Below are positions 28,417 to 37,252 of a stretch of DNA of 64,000 nucleotides, piece by piece. The notes under the pieces were generated by a model. The model saw only the letters and a program-made list of their open reading frames with translations. It did not search any database and was not told the DNA's origin. The stretch comes from Roseivivax halodurans JCM 10272 (GTDB taxonomy: Bacteria > Pseudomonadota > Alphaproteobacteria > Rhodobacterales > Rhodobacteraceae), in the NCBI RefSeq assembly GCF_000521785.1, contig NZ_JALZ01000006.1:62001-126000 (forward strand), written 5' to 3'. The position numbers were made by a program, and so were the translations under genes. Each line of letters starts with the position of its first letter. Position 1 is the stretch's first letter.

Positions 28417-29932
28417 ATGGTCGCTCAGGCTTACACAGTTGCGTTCGAGGGCGTCGAGGCGCGCCTCGTCGAAGTGCAATGCGCCATCACGCCCGGTCTC
28501 CCCGGCTTTTCTCTGGTCGGCCTGCCGGACAAGGCGGTGAGCGAGGCGCGAGACCGCGTCCGCGCGGCGCTTGCCTCGATGTCGGTCGCCCTGCCCTCGA
28601 AGAAGATCACTGTGAACCTCTCGCCAGCCGATCTGCCGAAGGAGGGCTCGCATTTCGATCTGCCGATTGCTCTCGCCCTGCTTGCGGCGCTCGACGTCGT
28701 TCCCCTCGACGCGGTTGCGGGGACGCTGGCGCTCGGAGAGCTCTCCCTCGGCGGTCAGCTCGTCCCGGTGATCGGCGCCCTGCCCGCGGCAATGACCGCC
28801 GCCGAGGAGGGCCGCCAGCTGCTATGTCCCAAAGCATGCGGAGCCGAGGCTGCGTGGGTCGATGCCTGCAGGGTCATCGGGGCCGGATCGCTGCTTGACG
28901 TGATCAAGCATTTCACCGGTCAGGCCGTGCTCGCCCCCTGTGAGGCCGGCGAAGTCGCGCCCCCTGCCTCCATACGCGATCTTCGGGACGTGAAGGGGCA
29001 GGAGAAAGCCAAGCGGGCGCTCGAGATCGCGGCGGCGGGCCGCCATCATTTGATGATGGTGGGATCGCCGGGATCGGGAAAGTCGATGCTCGCGGCGCGT
29101 ATGCCGGGGCTCCTCCCGTTGCTTTCCCCTCTCGAGGCGCTCGAGACATCGATGATCCATTCGCTCGCCGGCCTTCTCGACGAGGGAGGTATCTCGCGCG
29201 AACGCCCGTTCCGCGAGCCGCACCACACGGCGAGCCAGGCGGCGATCATCGGCGGTGGACGGGGGGCCAAGCCGGGTGAGATCAGCCTCGCGCATAACGG
29301 CGTCCTCTTCATGGACGAGTTCCCGGAATTCCCGCGCCAAGTGCTCGAGACGCTGCGCCAGCCAATCGAGACCGGAGAGGTCATGGTCGCCCGCGCCAAC
29401 GCGCATATCCGCTATCCTTGCCGATTCCTGCTGATCGCGGCTGCAAACCCCTGCAAATGCGGCCATCTTGCGGAACCCGGACGCGCCTGCTCCCGCGCGC
29501 CGATCTGCGGCGAGGATTACATGGCGCGGATCTCGGGACCGCTGATGGACCGGTTCGATCTCCGCGTCGAGGTGCCCCCCCGTCGCCTACACGGATCTCG
29601 ACCTGCCGGCATCGGGGCCGTCCTCGGTCGAAGTGGCGGCGCGGGTGTCGGAGGCCCGATCGGTTCAGGCCGCCCGTTTTGCGAACGCGCCGGGGGCCTA
29701 CACCAATGCCGATGCGCAAGGTGGCATGCTCGAGACGATCATGCCGGATGCCGCCGGGAAGGCCTTGCTGACCCGGGCCGCGGACCGGCTGGGGCTATCG
29801 GCGCGCGGGTATCACAGGGTCATACGCGTGGCGCGAACGATCGCCGATCTCGAGGGCAGCGACGGTGTGAGCGGCCCGCATGTCGCGGAGGCCTTGTCCT
29901 ACCGGCTTGCCTTCGCGTCGAGCGAGGATTGA
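28417..29932 (+). pseudogene. comM: YifB/ComM family Mg-chelatase-like ATPase, frameshifted
   Basis: ComM is a hexameric helicase promoting branch migration in natural transformation. Reading from the ATG at 28417 gives YifB residues up to MDRFDLRVEVPP: N-terminal Lon-like domain with VGLPDKAVSEARDRVRAAL, Walker A GSPGSGKSMLAAR, FREPHHTASQAAIIGGG, LAHNGVLFMDEFPEF and RYPCRFLLIAAANPCKCGH. The frame then slips at a run of seven C (29575-29581). Removing one C restores VAYTDLDLPASGPSS and the normal C-terminus ending at 29932 (about 504 residues). As written, the frame instead runs on to 30186 with an unrelated tail of about 200 residues. Either a true frameshift or a homopolymer sequencing error. 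Confidence 0.88.
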
Positions 29933-30798
29933 ATGAAGTTCGCCGCGCTCTGAAGGCTGGCGCGCGCCTCGGGGATCCAGCCGTCGAGGATCTGCCAGAC
30001 ATGTGGCACATCCGGCAGGACCTCCTCGGTCACCTCTGCTCCGTAGGCGCGGAGCCGTTCCGCCATTCGGCGGGAATCGTCGCGCAGGATCTCTCCTTCG
30101 CCGTATTGCAGCAGCACCGGCGGGCAGTTCGGGAACGCGGCATAGAGCGGCGAGGCACGGGGATCGGTCCTGCGATGACGGCCTAGAAAGAGCTCGACAA
30201 CGTCCTCGAGCCGCTCCCCCGGCAGCATGACGTCGGCCTCGGCATTCTCGCGGATGCTGTCGCCCGTCAGCGCAAGATCGGTCCACGGCGAAAAGGCGAA
30301 GGCCGCGCGCGGCGGCGTGCCGCGCAGACAGAGCTTCGACAGGAGCGCGAGCGCGAGCCCTCCGCCCGCGCTGTCGCCGCCGATCACGATATCCTCGGGC
30401 GCATAGCCGAGCCGCCGCAGATTGCGCCAGGCCCGCTTCGCGTCGTGATAGGCCGCCGGGAAGGGATGTTCGGGCGCGAGGCGGTAGCGCGGAGCGCAAA
30501 CCTCAATGCCGCAGCGATCCGAAAGTTTGGCGAGGGGCCCGGCGTAGTTTTCCGGCGATCCCGCCACGTAGGCGCCGCCGTGGAAGTAGAGGACCGCCTT
30601 GCCCTCTGCGACCGGCCCCGCGGAAATCCAGGTCAGCCCGTCAGGCCGCGAGAACCGGCGCATGAAGGGAGGCGGCCTGAGGAAGAGGTTCATCTGGCCT
30701 GCGTCGTGAGCGAACACCCCGGGATCCTCGATGCGCGCGAGATACGGCTTGACCAGCGCGCGCATGTGGAATCCCAGAAGCTTCGATTGCCAGCTCAT
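29899..30798 (-). CDS. alpha/beta hydrolase, hormone-sensitive-lipase-type esterase
   Basis: 299 residues. HSL family features: oxyanion motif [15 protein letters not shown] (about residue 70), [19 protein letters not shown], and nucleophile elbow [14 protein letters not shown] (about residue 143, Ser in GDSAG). The His of the triad is probably in [11 protein letters not shown] near the C-terminus. The substrate is presumably a short acyl ester. The 3' end overlaps the convergent comM end by 34 bases. The ATG overlaps the gshB stop by 4 bases. Confidence 0.88.
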   Translation of the reverse strand: MSWQSKLLGFHMRALVKPYLARIEDPGVFAHDAGQMNLFLRPPPFMRRFSRPDGLTWISAGPVAEGKAVLYFHGGAYVAGSPENYAGPLAKLSDRCGIEVCAPRYRLAPEHPFPAAYHDAKRAWRNLRRLGYAPEDIVIGGDSAGGGLALALLSKLCLRGTPPRAAFAFSPWTDLALTGDSIRENAEADVMLPGERLEDVVELFLGRHRRTDPRASPLYAAFPNCPPVLLQYGEGEILRDDSRRMAERLRAYGAEVTEEVLPDVPHVWQILDGWIPEARASLQSAANFIQSSLDAKASR

Positions 30799-31733
30799 GA
30801 TCGTCGTTTTGCCTCGATGGCCTCCCAGATGCGCTGTGTGATGTTAATGCCGTCGAACCGTTCCAGTTCCTGAATGCCGGTCGGGGAGGTGACGTTGATT
30901 TCCGTCAGCCAGTTGCCGATCACGTCGATGCCGACGAAGATCTGGCCCTTTTCCCGCAGCGTCGGGCCGATGGCAGCGCAGATCTCGTGATCGCGCTCGG
31001 TGAGCGAGACCTTCTCGGGGCGGCCGCCCACATGCATGTTGGAGCGTACCTCACCCTTCGCGGGCACGCGGTTGATCGCACCGACCGCCTCTCCGTCGAC
31101 GAGGATGATGCGCTTATCGCCCTTGGTCACGTCGGGCAGGAATTTCTGCACGATGAGCGGCTCGCGCGAGAAGCCGGTGAACATCTCGTGCAGGGACGTC
31201 AGGTTCCTGTCGTCGGCGCCCAGCTTGAAGATGCCCGCGCCGCCATTGCCGTAGAGGGGCTTGAGGATCACGTCGCCGTGCCTCTCCCGGAACGCCTTCA
31301 GGGTCTCGAGATCGCGCGCGATCGTGGTCGGCGGCGTGAGATCGGGGAAGTTGAGGACGAGCAGCTTCTCGGGAGAGTTCCTGACCCAGAAGGGATCGTT
31401 CACCACAAGCGTGCCCGGCCCGAGCCTTTCGAGCAGATGGGTCGTGGTGATATAGTGCATGTCGAATGGCGGGTCCTGCCGCAGCCAGACCACGTCGAAA
31501 TCGGCGAGATCCACATGAGTCATCTCGCCGAGCGTGGCGTGATTGCCGCGCTCGCGCTGTACCTTCAGTGATTGCCCGCGTGCAGTGATGCGCCCTTCCT
31601 CGTAGGCGAGGTGATCGGGCGTGTAGTAGAACAGCTCGTGACCGCGGGCCTGCGCCTCCTCCGCGATCCGGAAGGTGCTGTCGGCGTCGATGTTGACGGG
31701 CCCGATCGGGTCCATCTGAAAGGCGATCTTCAT
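30795..31733 (-). CDS. gshB: glutathione synthetase
   Basis: 312 residues, normal length. ATP-grasp ligase joining gamma-glutamylcysteine and glycine. Family segments: [20 protein letters not shown] at the N-terminus, [65 protein letters not shown] and [14 protein letters not shown] near the C-terminus (here [16 protein letters not shown]). It sits next to the UPF0102 and rsmI genes, a common alphaproteobacterial order, and overlaps the downstream esterase. Confidence 0.97.
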   Translation of the reverse strand: MKIAFQMDPIGPVNIDADSTFRIAEEAQARGHELFYYTPDHLAYEEGRITARGQSLKVQRERGNHATLGEMTHVDLADFDVVWLRQDPPFDMHYITTTHLLERLGPGTLVVNDPFWVRNSPEKLLVLNFPDLTPPTTIARDLETLKAFRERHGDVILKPLYGNGGAGIFKLGADDRNLTSLHEMFTGFSREPLIVQKFLPDVTKGDKRIILVDGEAVGAINRVPAKGEVRSNMHVGGRPEKVSLTERDHEICAAIGPTLREKGQIFVGIDVIGNWLTEINVTSPTGIQELERFDGINITQRIWEAIEAKRRS

Positions 31734-31796
31734 GGAATTCCTCGCGGCTCTGGTCGATCCCTAGATGGGGCAGCGCGCGCGGGGAGGCAATGCGTC

Positions 31797-32180
31797 TCAG
31801 CTTTCGCCGAAGGCGTTCTCGATCACCTTCACAAGCCCCTGCCCGTCGACCAGCGCGACGTCGAAACGCATCGCGGTCAGGGCGCCAAGCGGTTCACCCT
31901 CGCAGAATTCGCCCGCCGTGCGGCAGATCCGATCCATCTGACGGCGCCCGAGCCGAACCGCCGCATTCTCGAAGGACCGGCTCTTCTTCACTTCGACGAA
32001 GATGAACCCCTCGCCGTCGCGAACGATCAGGTCGATTTCGCCAGCCTCGCCGCGCCACCGCGTGTCGACGACCGCATGGCCCCGGCGCGCATAATCCTGC
32101 GCGACGGTGAATTCCGCCGAACGCCCGGCCTCGAAACTCCGCGCCCTCCGCGTCCCTCTGCAAGCGGCGTCACTCTGCAT
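31797..32180 (-). CDS. UPF0102 (YraN family) nuclease-like protein
   Basis: 127 residues from the ATG at 32180, which lies 11 bases inside the end of rsmI. YraN fold, a small restriction-endonuclease-like domain: GRSAEFTVAQDYARRGHAVV, then TRWRGEAGEIDLIVRDGEGFIFVEVK carrying the E-x-D and E-V-K catalytic-type residues, and GRRQMDRICRTA. The biochemical role is not settled. The rsmI-yraN neighbourhood is conserved widely in proteobacteria. Confidence 0.92.
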   Translation of the reverse strand: MQSDAACRGTRRARSFEAGRSAEFTVAQDYARRGHAVVDTRWRGEAGEIDLIVRDGEGFIFVEVKKSRSFENAAVRLGRRQMDRICRTAGEFCEGEPLGALTAMRFDVALVDGQGLVKVIENAFGES

Positions 32181-33030
32181 CGCGCCTCCTCTGCATCGCC
32201 TTCTGATAGACGGGACGGCGCGCCACACCGAACACGCCCGAGACGTGATCGGCCGCATCGCGCACCGACATCTCCTCAAGCGCCTCGTCCAGGGCCTGGT
32301 CTATTTCCTCTTCGCTAACGTCCGCTGAACGCCCCCGTCCCACCAGAAGAACGACTTCGCCCTTCGGAGGGGCACCCGCATACTCCGCCGCGAGGCTCTC
32401 GAGCGTGCCGGTGCGCACCTCCTCGAAACGTTTGGTCAGCTCGCGCGCCATCGTCGCCGGCCGGTCTCCCAGGACCCGCGCGGCGGCTGCAAGCGTCGCG
32501 CCGAGCCGTTTGGGCGATTCGTAGAAGATCAGCGTCGCCGGCACCTCGCGCAATTCGGCGAGCGCCTTGTCACGCGCGCCCTTGGCGTTCGGCAGGAAGC
32601 CCGCGAAGAGAAACCGGTCGCTCGGCAGCCCCGACAGCGTCAGCCCGGTCACCGCAGCGGACGCGCCGGGCGCTGCCGTAACGGCATGGCCCGCTTCGCG
32701 GGCGGCACGGACGAGGTCGAAGCCCGGATCCGAGATGAGCGGCGTTCCGGCCTCAGAGCAGTAGACGACTGACCGGCCGGCCTCGAGCTCGGCCATGATC
32801 CGGGGCCGCATCTTGGCGCCGTTGTGCTCGTGATAGGAGAGGCACGGTCGGCTCCCGAGGCCGATACCGTGGATTTCCATCAGCCGTTTCAGAGACCGCG
32901 TATCCTCGGCGACGAGCACGTCGGCCGCAGCCAAAACATCGAGCGCGCGCAGCGTGATGTCGCGCGCGTTTCCGATGGGGGTGGACACGAGAGTAAGGCC
33001 CGGCGCAACCTCGCCATGGGGGGGATTCAT
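32170..33030 (-). CDS. rsmI: 16S rRNA (cytidine(1402)-2'-O)-methyltransferase
   Basis: 286 residues; tetrapyrrole-methylase fold. Conserved blocks: LTLVSTPIGNARDITLRALD, VLVAEDTRSLKRLMEIHGI, SYHEHNGAKM, VVYCSEAGTPLISDPGFDLV, GASAAVTGLTLSGLPSDRFLFAGFLP, and IFYESPKRLGATL. RsmI modifies C1402 in the ribosomal P site region. It is divergent from the LpoA-like gene with a 100-base promoter region between starts. Confidence 0.96.
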   Translation of the reverse strand: MNPPHGEVAPGLTLVSTPIGNARDITLRALDVLAAADVLVAEDTRSLKRLMEIHGIGLGSRPCLSYHEHNGAKMRPRIMAELEAGRSVVYCSEAGTPLISDPGFDLVRAAREAGHAVTAAPGASAAVTGLTLSGLPSDRFLFAGFLPNAKGARDKALAELREVPATLIFYESPKRLGATLAAAARVLGDRPATMARELTKRFEEVRTGTLESLAAEYAGAPPKGEVVLLVGRGRSADVSEEEIDQALDEALEEMSVRDAADHVSGVFGVARRPVYQKAMQRRRDAE

Positions 33031-33130
33031 GATTGGACGACTCCTCGGCCTGCTCTACACTGTGCGTCAAAATCGCGCGGTGTTCGGCGGCCCGCGCACG
33101 ACAATCCAAGATCGAGGGAGCCCTCCACAT

Positions 33131-34306
33131 ATGTTTGCCCAACTCGCCCCTGCCCGCAAGGCGATTGCCCGGGCGGCCGGCGCGCTCGCGCTGACCGCGC
33201 TTGCCGCCTGCGACGCCGTCCCGCTGCCCAACATCAGCTCCGGCCCCGGCATCGACACCAGCGAGCCGGTCCCGGTCGCGCTCCTGGTGCCGCAATCGGA
33301 CGCGAACGCCGCCAACATCGCGCGCAGCCTCGAGAACGCCGCGCGCCTTGCCATCGCAGACCTCGACGGGGCTCAGATCGACCTTCGGGTCTACGACACC
33401 GCGGGCAACACCCAGACCGCGGCGGCAGTGGCGCAGCGGGCCGTCGACGAGGGTGCGGGCGTGATCCTCGGGCCGCTCTACGGCGAGGCGGCGAATGCCG
33501 CGGCCGTGGCGGTGGCGGACGAGGGCGTGAACGTTCTGACGTTCTCCAACAACACGCAGATCGCGGGCGGCAACCTCTTCCTGCTCGGCTCAACCTTCGA
33601 GAACACCGCCGACCGCCTCGTCTCCTACGGCGCTCGCAACGGGGTCGACGACCTCGCGGTGCTCTACACCGACAACGTCCCCGGCCAGGTCGGCCGCAAC
33701 GCGATCCAGTCCGCCGCGAGCCGAAACGGCGCCCGCGTGGTCGCTGCGGAGGGCTACCAGCTGAACGCTGACAGCCTCTCGGCGGCGCTCGGGCGCGTGA
33801 AGCCGCTGGTCGACAATGACCAGGCCGAAGCGCTCTTCCTGACCGATACTTGGGAGGGAGGACTGTCGGTGGTGCTGCAGCTCGGCCCGGACCAGGGCCT
33901 CGCGCCCGGTGCGGTCCAGTACATGGGCCTTACGCGCTGGGACACCCGTCCGGACGGCTTCAGCCTCCCCGGCATCGAAGGAGCGTGGTTCGCACTGCCC
34001 TCGCAAGGTGCCTCGCAATCCTTCGAAAGCCGTTACCGGAGTGCTTACGGCGCCGCCCCGCACCCGCTCGCCGGGCTCGCCTTCGACGGCATCGCGGCCA
34101 TCGGCGCGCTGGCCGAACAGGGACGATCCGATGCACTTTCCGCCCGCGCCCTCACCCAGAACTCTGGTTTCCAGGGTGCCACCGGTGTATTCCGCCTGAG
34201 ATCCGACGGCACCAACGAGCGCGGCCTCGCCGTCGCCACGGTGCGCAATCAGCAGGTGGTGATCCTTGACCCAGCCCCGAGCGGCTTCCGCGGCGCCGGT
34301 TTCTAA
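33131..34306 (+). CDS. LpoA-like penicillin-binding protein activator lipoprotein
   Basis: 391 residues from the ATG at 33131. The lipoprotein signal has lipobox LAAC (Cys at about residue 27). The mature part has a type I periplasmic-binding fold: PVPVALLVPQSD, NAARLAIADLDGAQIDLRVYDTAG, GAGVILGPLYGEAANAAA, NVLTFSNNTQIAGGN and DDLAVLYTDNVPGQVGRNA. Position next to rsmI and yraN is where lpoA lies in many proteobacteria; LpoA activates PBP1a from the outer membrane. The N-terminal TPR part of enteric LpoA is absent. Assignment to PBP activation is by context and family resemblance. Confidence 0.85.
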   Translation: MFAQLAPARKAIARAAGALALTALAACDAVPLPNISSGPGIDTSEPVPVALLVPQSDANAANIARSLENAARLAIADLDGAQIDLRVYDTAGNTQTAAAVAQRAVDEGAGVILGPLYGEAANAAAVAVADEGVNVLTFSNNTQIAGGNLFLLGSTFENTADRLVSYGARNGVDDLAVLYTDNVPGQVGRNAIQSAASRNGARVVAAEGYQLNADSLSAALGRVKPLVDNDQAEALFLTDTWEGGLSVVLQLGPDQGLAPGAVQYMGLTRWDTRPDGFSLPGIEGAWFALPSQGASQSFESRYRSAYGAAPHPLAGLAFDGIAAIGALAEQGRSDALSARALTQNSGFQGATGVFRLRSDGTNERGLAVATVRNQQVVILDPAPSGFRGAGF

Positions 34307-37103
34307 ACCGGCCACCGAAACGCAGGACATCCTGACCCCAAGACCGGCGGCCGGACGCGATCCCGACCTGATCGCGCCGGCCGCTTCGGTGTTCGACCTC
34401 GACGCCGTCCGCGCCGAGCTGGCCGCAGCGCTGGAAGACCTGTCCGGCGAGCCCGACATACGCCGCGCCACCGTGCAGATCCTCGGAGCGGCCCGCGACC
34501 GCGGCCGAGACGCAATTGCCACGGCATTCCGGGAGAAGCCCCGCGCCTCGGGCGAGGCGATCCGCAGCTACACCTGGGTGACCGACGGCCTCGTGACGCT
34601 CGCCTGGGAGGTCGCGACACAAACACTGCACCGCAGGCCGAACCCGACCCAGGGAGAGCGCATCGCGGTGCTCGCCGTCGGGGGCTACGGCCGCGGCGCG
34701 ATGGCTCCGCATTCCGATGTCGATCTGCTGTTCCTCACGCCCTACAAGATCACGCCCTGGGCCGAGAGCGTCATCGAATCGATGCTCTACATCCTGTGGG
34801 ACCTCAAGCTGAAGGTCGGCCACGCCTCGCGCACGGTGAAGGATTGCCTGCGGCTCGGGGCGGAGGATTTCACCATCCGCACCGCGATGCTCGAACATCG
34901 CTACCTTGTCGGCCACGAGCCGCTGGCCGACGAGCTCGAGCAACGGCTCTGGTCCGACCTCTTCCAAGGCACGGAGCGCGAGTTCGTCGAGGCAAAGCTC
35001 GCCGAACGCGATGTCCGGCACGAGAAGCAGGGCGGCCAGCGCTACCTCGTCGAGCCCAACGTGAAGGAAGGCAAGGGCGGGCTTCGCGACCTGCAATCGC
35101 TCTTCTGGATCACGAAATACGTCTACCGCACCGACGACACCGCCGAACTCGTGCGACACGGCGTCTTCCGACCCGACGAGCACGAGACCTTCGTGAAGGC
35201 CGAGGCCTTCCTCTGGGCGGTGCGCTGCCATCTGCACCTCATCGCGGGCCGTGCGATGGAGCAGCTCACCTTCGATCTGCAGGTCGAGGTCGCGGCGGCG
35301 ATGGGGTTCGAGGATCGCGCGGGCCGCCGCGGCGTCGAGGTCTTCATGCAGTCCTATTTCCGCCACGCGACCGCGGTGGGCGATCTCACACGGATCCTGC
35401 TGACCTCGCTCGAGGCCGAGCAGCGCAAGGAGCCGCCTTTGCTCATGCGCGTCTTCAAGCGCACGCCGCGAACCGGCCCGGGCTGGACGGTCGCGGCCGG
35501 GCGGCTGACCTTCGCGGACGAGAAGGCGTTCCTCTCGGACAAGCTCAACATCCTGCGGATCTACCAGGAGGCTCTGCGCACGGGTCTTCTGATCCACGCG
35601 GACGCGCTCCGCCTCATCAAGGCGAATCTGCGGCTGATCGACGAGGAGATGCGCCAGTCGCCCGAAGCGAGCGCGATCTTCCTCGACATGCTGCTCGAGC
35701 ACGGCAACCCCGACCGGGCACTCCGGCGGATGAACGAGGTCGGCGTGCTCGCCGCCTTCATCCCCGAATTCGAGCCCATTGTGGCGATGATGCAGTTCAA
35801 CATGTATCACAGCTACACGGTGGACGAGCACACCATCCAGTGCATCTGGCACCTCTCCGAGATCGAGGAGCACAAGCTGGTCGAGGAGCTTCCCGTCGCG
35901 ACCTCGATCCTCGAGGGCGAGGTGAACCGCCGCGTGCTCTACGTCGCCCTTTTGTTGCACGACATCGGCAAGGGGCGGGACGAGGACCATTCCATCGTCG
36001 GCGCCAAGATCGCGCGCAAGGTGGCGCCGCGGCTTGGGCTCGATCCCGACGAATGCGCCAAGGTCGAGTGGCTGGTGCGCCATCACCTGCTGATGTCTGA
36101 CATGGCCCAGAAGCGCGACATTGCCGATCCCCGGACGGTTCGCGATTTCGCCAAGGCCGTCCAGACCCGCGAACGGCTGGACCTGCTGCTCCTGCTCACG
36201 GTCTGCGACATCCGCGGCGTCGGTCCCACCACTTGGAACAACTGGAAGGCCGCCCTGCTCCGCGCGCTCTACCGCCAGACGCGGCGCGGGCTCGAGAACG
36301 GGATGGAGGACCTCAACCGCGAGAACCGCGGCACCGAGGCGGTCAAGCTCCTGCGCGAGCGGCTTTCGGGCTGGGACGAGGCCGACCTCGAGACCGAGAT
36401 CGAGCGCCATTACGACCCCTACTGGCAGGGCCTGCACGTCACCGCGCACGAAGTCTTCGCCCGCCTTCTGAACGGGATCGAGACCGACGAGATCCGCATC
36501 GACATCCACCCCGACGAGGACCGCGACGCGACGCGCGTCTGCTTTGCGCTCGTCGACCATCCCGGCATCTTCTCGCGCCTCGCCGGGGCGCTGGCGCTCG
36601 TCGGCGCCGACGTCGTCGACGCGCGGACTTACACGACCAAGGACGGCTTCGCGACCGCGGCGTTCTGGATCCAGGACGGCGACGGCAGCCCCTACGAGGC
36701 CGAGCGCCTGCCGCGCCTGCGCGACATGATCCGCAAGACCCTGCGGGGCGAGGTCGTGGCCCGCGAGGCGATGAAGTCGAAGGACAAGATCAAGAAGCGC
36801 GAACGCGCCTTCAAGGTGCCGACCTCGATCACCTTCGACAATGACGGCTCCGAAATCTACACCATCATCGAGGTCGATACCCGCGATCGTCCCGGACTTC
36901 TCTACGATCTCACCCGCACGCTCGCGGCGCAGAACATCTACATCGCGAGCGCCGTCATCGCGACCTTCGGCGAGCAGGTCGTCGACAGCTTCTATGTGAA
37001 GGACATGTTCGGGCTGAAGCTGCACTCGTCGCAGAAGCAGAAGGCGCTCGAGAAGAAGATGCGCGACGCCATCGCCGCAGGGGTGGAGCGCGCCTACAGC
37101 TGA
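34266..37103 (+). CDS. glnD: [protein-PII] uridylyltransferase / uridylyl-removing enzyme
   Basis: 945 residues if started at the TTG at 34266, which overlaps the previous gene by 41 bases; a GTG at 34389 is an alternative. GlnD senses glutamine and modifies PII proteins. Domains in order: nucleotidyltransferase with GGYGRGAMAPHSDVDLLFL (about 139), the GlnE/GlnD-type helical region with NVKEGKGGLRDLQSLFW, an HD domain with LLLHDIGKGRDEDHS (about 560), and two C-terminal ACT domains (starting about 755 and 870; DRPGLLYDLTRTLA in the second). No obvious ribosome site supports either start. Confidence 0.95.
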   Translation: MTQPRAASAAPVSKPATETQDILTPRPAAGRDPDLIAPAASVFDLDAVRAELAAALEDLSGEPDIRRATVQILGAARDRGRDAIATAFREKPRASGEAIRSYTWVTDGLVTLAWEVATQTLHRRPNPTQGERIAVLAVGGYGRGAMAPHSDVDLLFLTPYKITPWAESVIESMLYILWDLKLKVGHASRTVKDCLRLGAEDFTIRTAMLEHRYLVGHEPLADELEQRLWSDLFQGTEREFVEAKLAERDVRHEKQGGQRYLVEPNVKEGKGGLRDLQSLFWITKYVYRTDDTAELVRHGVFRPDEHETFVKAEAFLWAVRCHLHLIAGRAMEQLTFDLQVEVAAAMGFEDRAGRRGVEVFMQSYFRHATAVGDLTRILLTSLEAEQRKEPPLLMRVFKRTPRTGPGWTVAAGRLTFADEKAFLSDKLNILRIYQEALRTGLLIHADALRLIKANLRLIDEEMRQSPEASAIFLDMLLEHGNPDRALRRMNEVGVLAAFIPEFEPIVAMMQFNMYHSYTVDEHTIQCIWHLSEIEEHKLVEELPVATSILEGEVNRRVLYVALLLHDIGKGRDEDHSIVGAKIARKVAPRLGLDPDECAKVEWLVRHHLLMSDMAQKRDIADPRTVRDFAKAVQTRERLDLLLLLTVCDIRGVGPTTWNNWKAALLRALYRQTRRGLENGMEDLNRENRGTEAVKLLRERLSGWDEADLETEIERHYDPYWQGLHVTAHEVFARLLNGIETDEIRIDIHPDEDRDATRVCFALVDHPGIFSRLAGALALVGADVVDARTYTTKDGFATAAFWIQDGDGSPYEAERLPRLRDMIRKTLRGEVVAREAMKSKDKIKKRERAFKVPTSITFDNDGSEIYTIIEVDTRDRPGLLYDLTRTLAAQNIYIASAVIATFGEQVVDSFYVKDMFGLKLHSSQKQKALEKKMRDAIAAGVERAYS

Positions 37104-37252
37104 TTGGGGGGCCGGGCGGACCGGATCGGCGCGTCCCGGCCGAGCGGGCGGGCAATGGCACGGCCTGCGCAAGCGCGCTCTTTCCCCGCCCCCGCATATT
37201 GGGATAAGCGACGGGAAAACAACGCCCGATCTGCGGGCAGAGGCCATCGAGC

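Noticed and set aside
32954-33130. In-frame upstream extension of the LpoA-like gene
   Set aside because: The extension overlaps the divergent rsmI coding region and lacks a signal peptide; the ATG at 33131 gives a proper lipoprotein signal with lipobox.
34152-37247. Very long ORF (over 1000 codons) on the strand opposite glnD
   Set aside because: A shadow of GC-rich codon use: it lies entirely antisense to a well-recognised gene and its translation has no domain. The same applies to long antisense frames opposite the PQQ dehydrogenase, pnp and the BMP operon.
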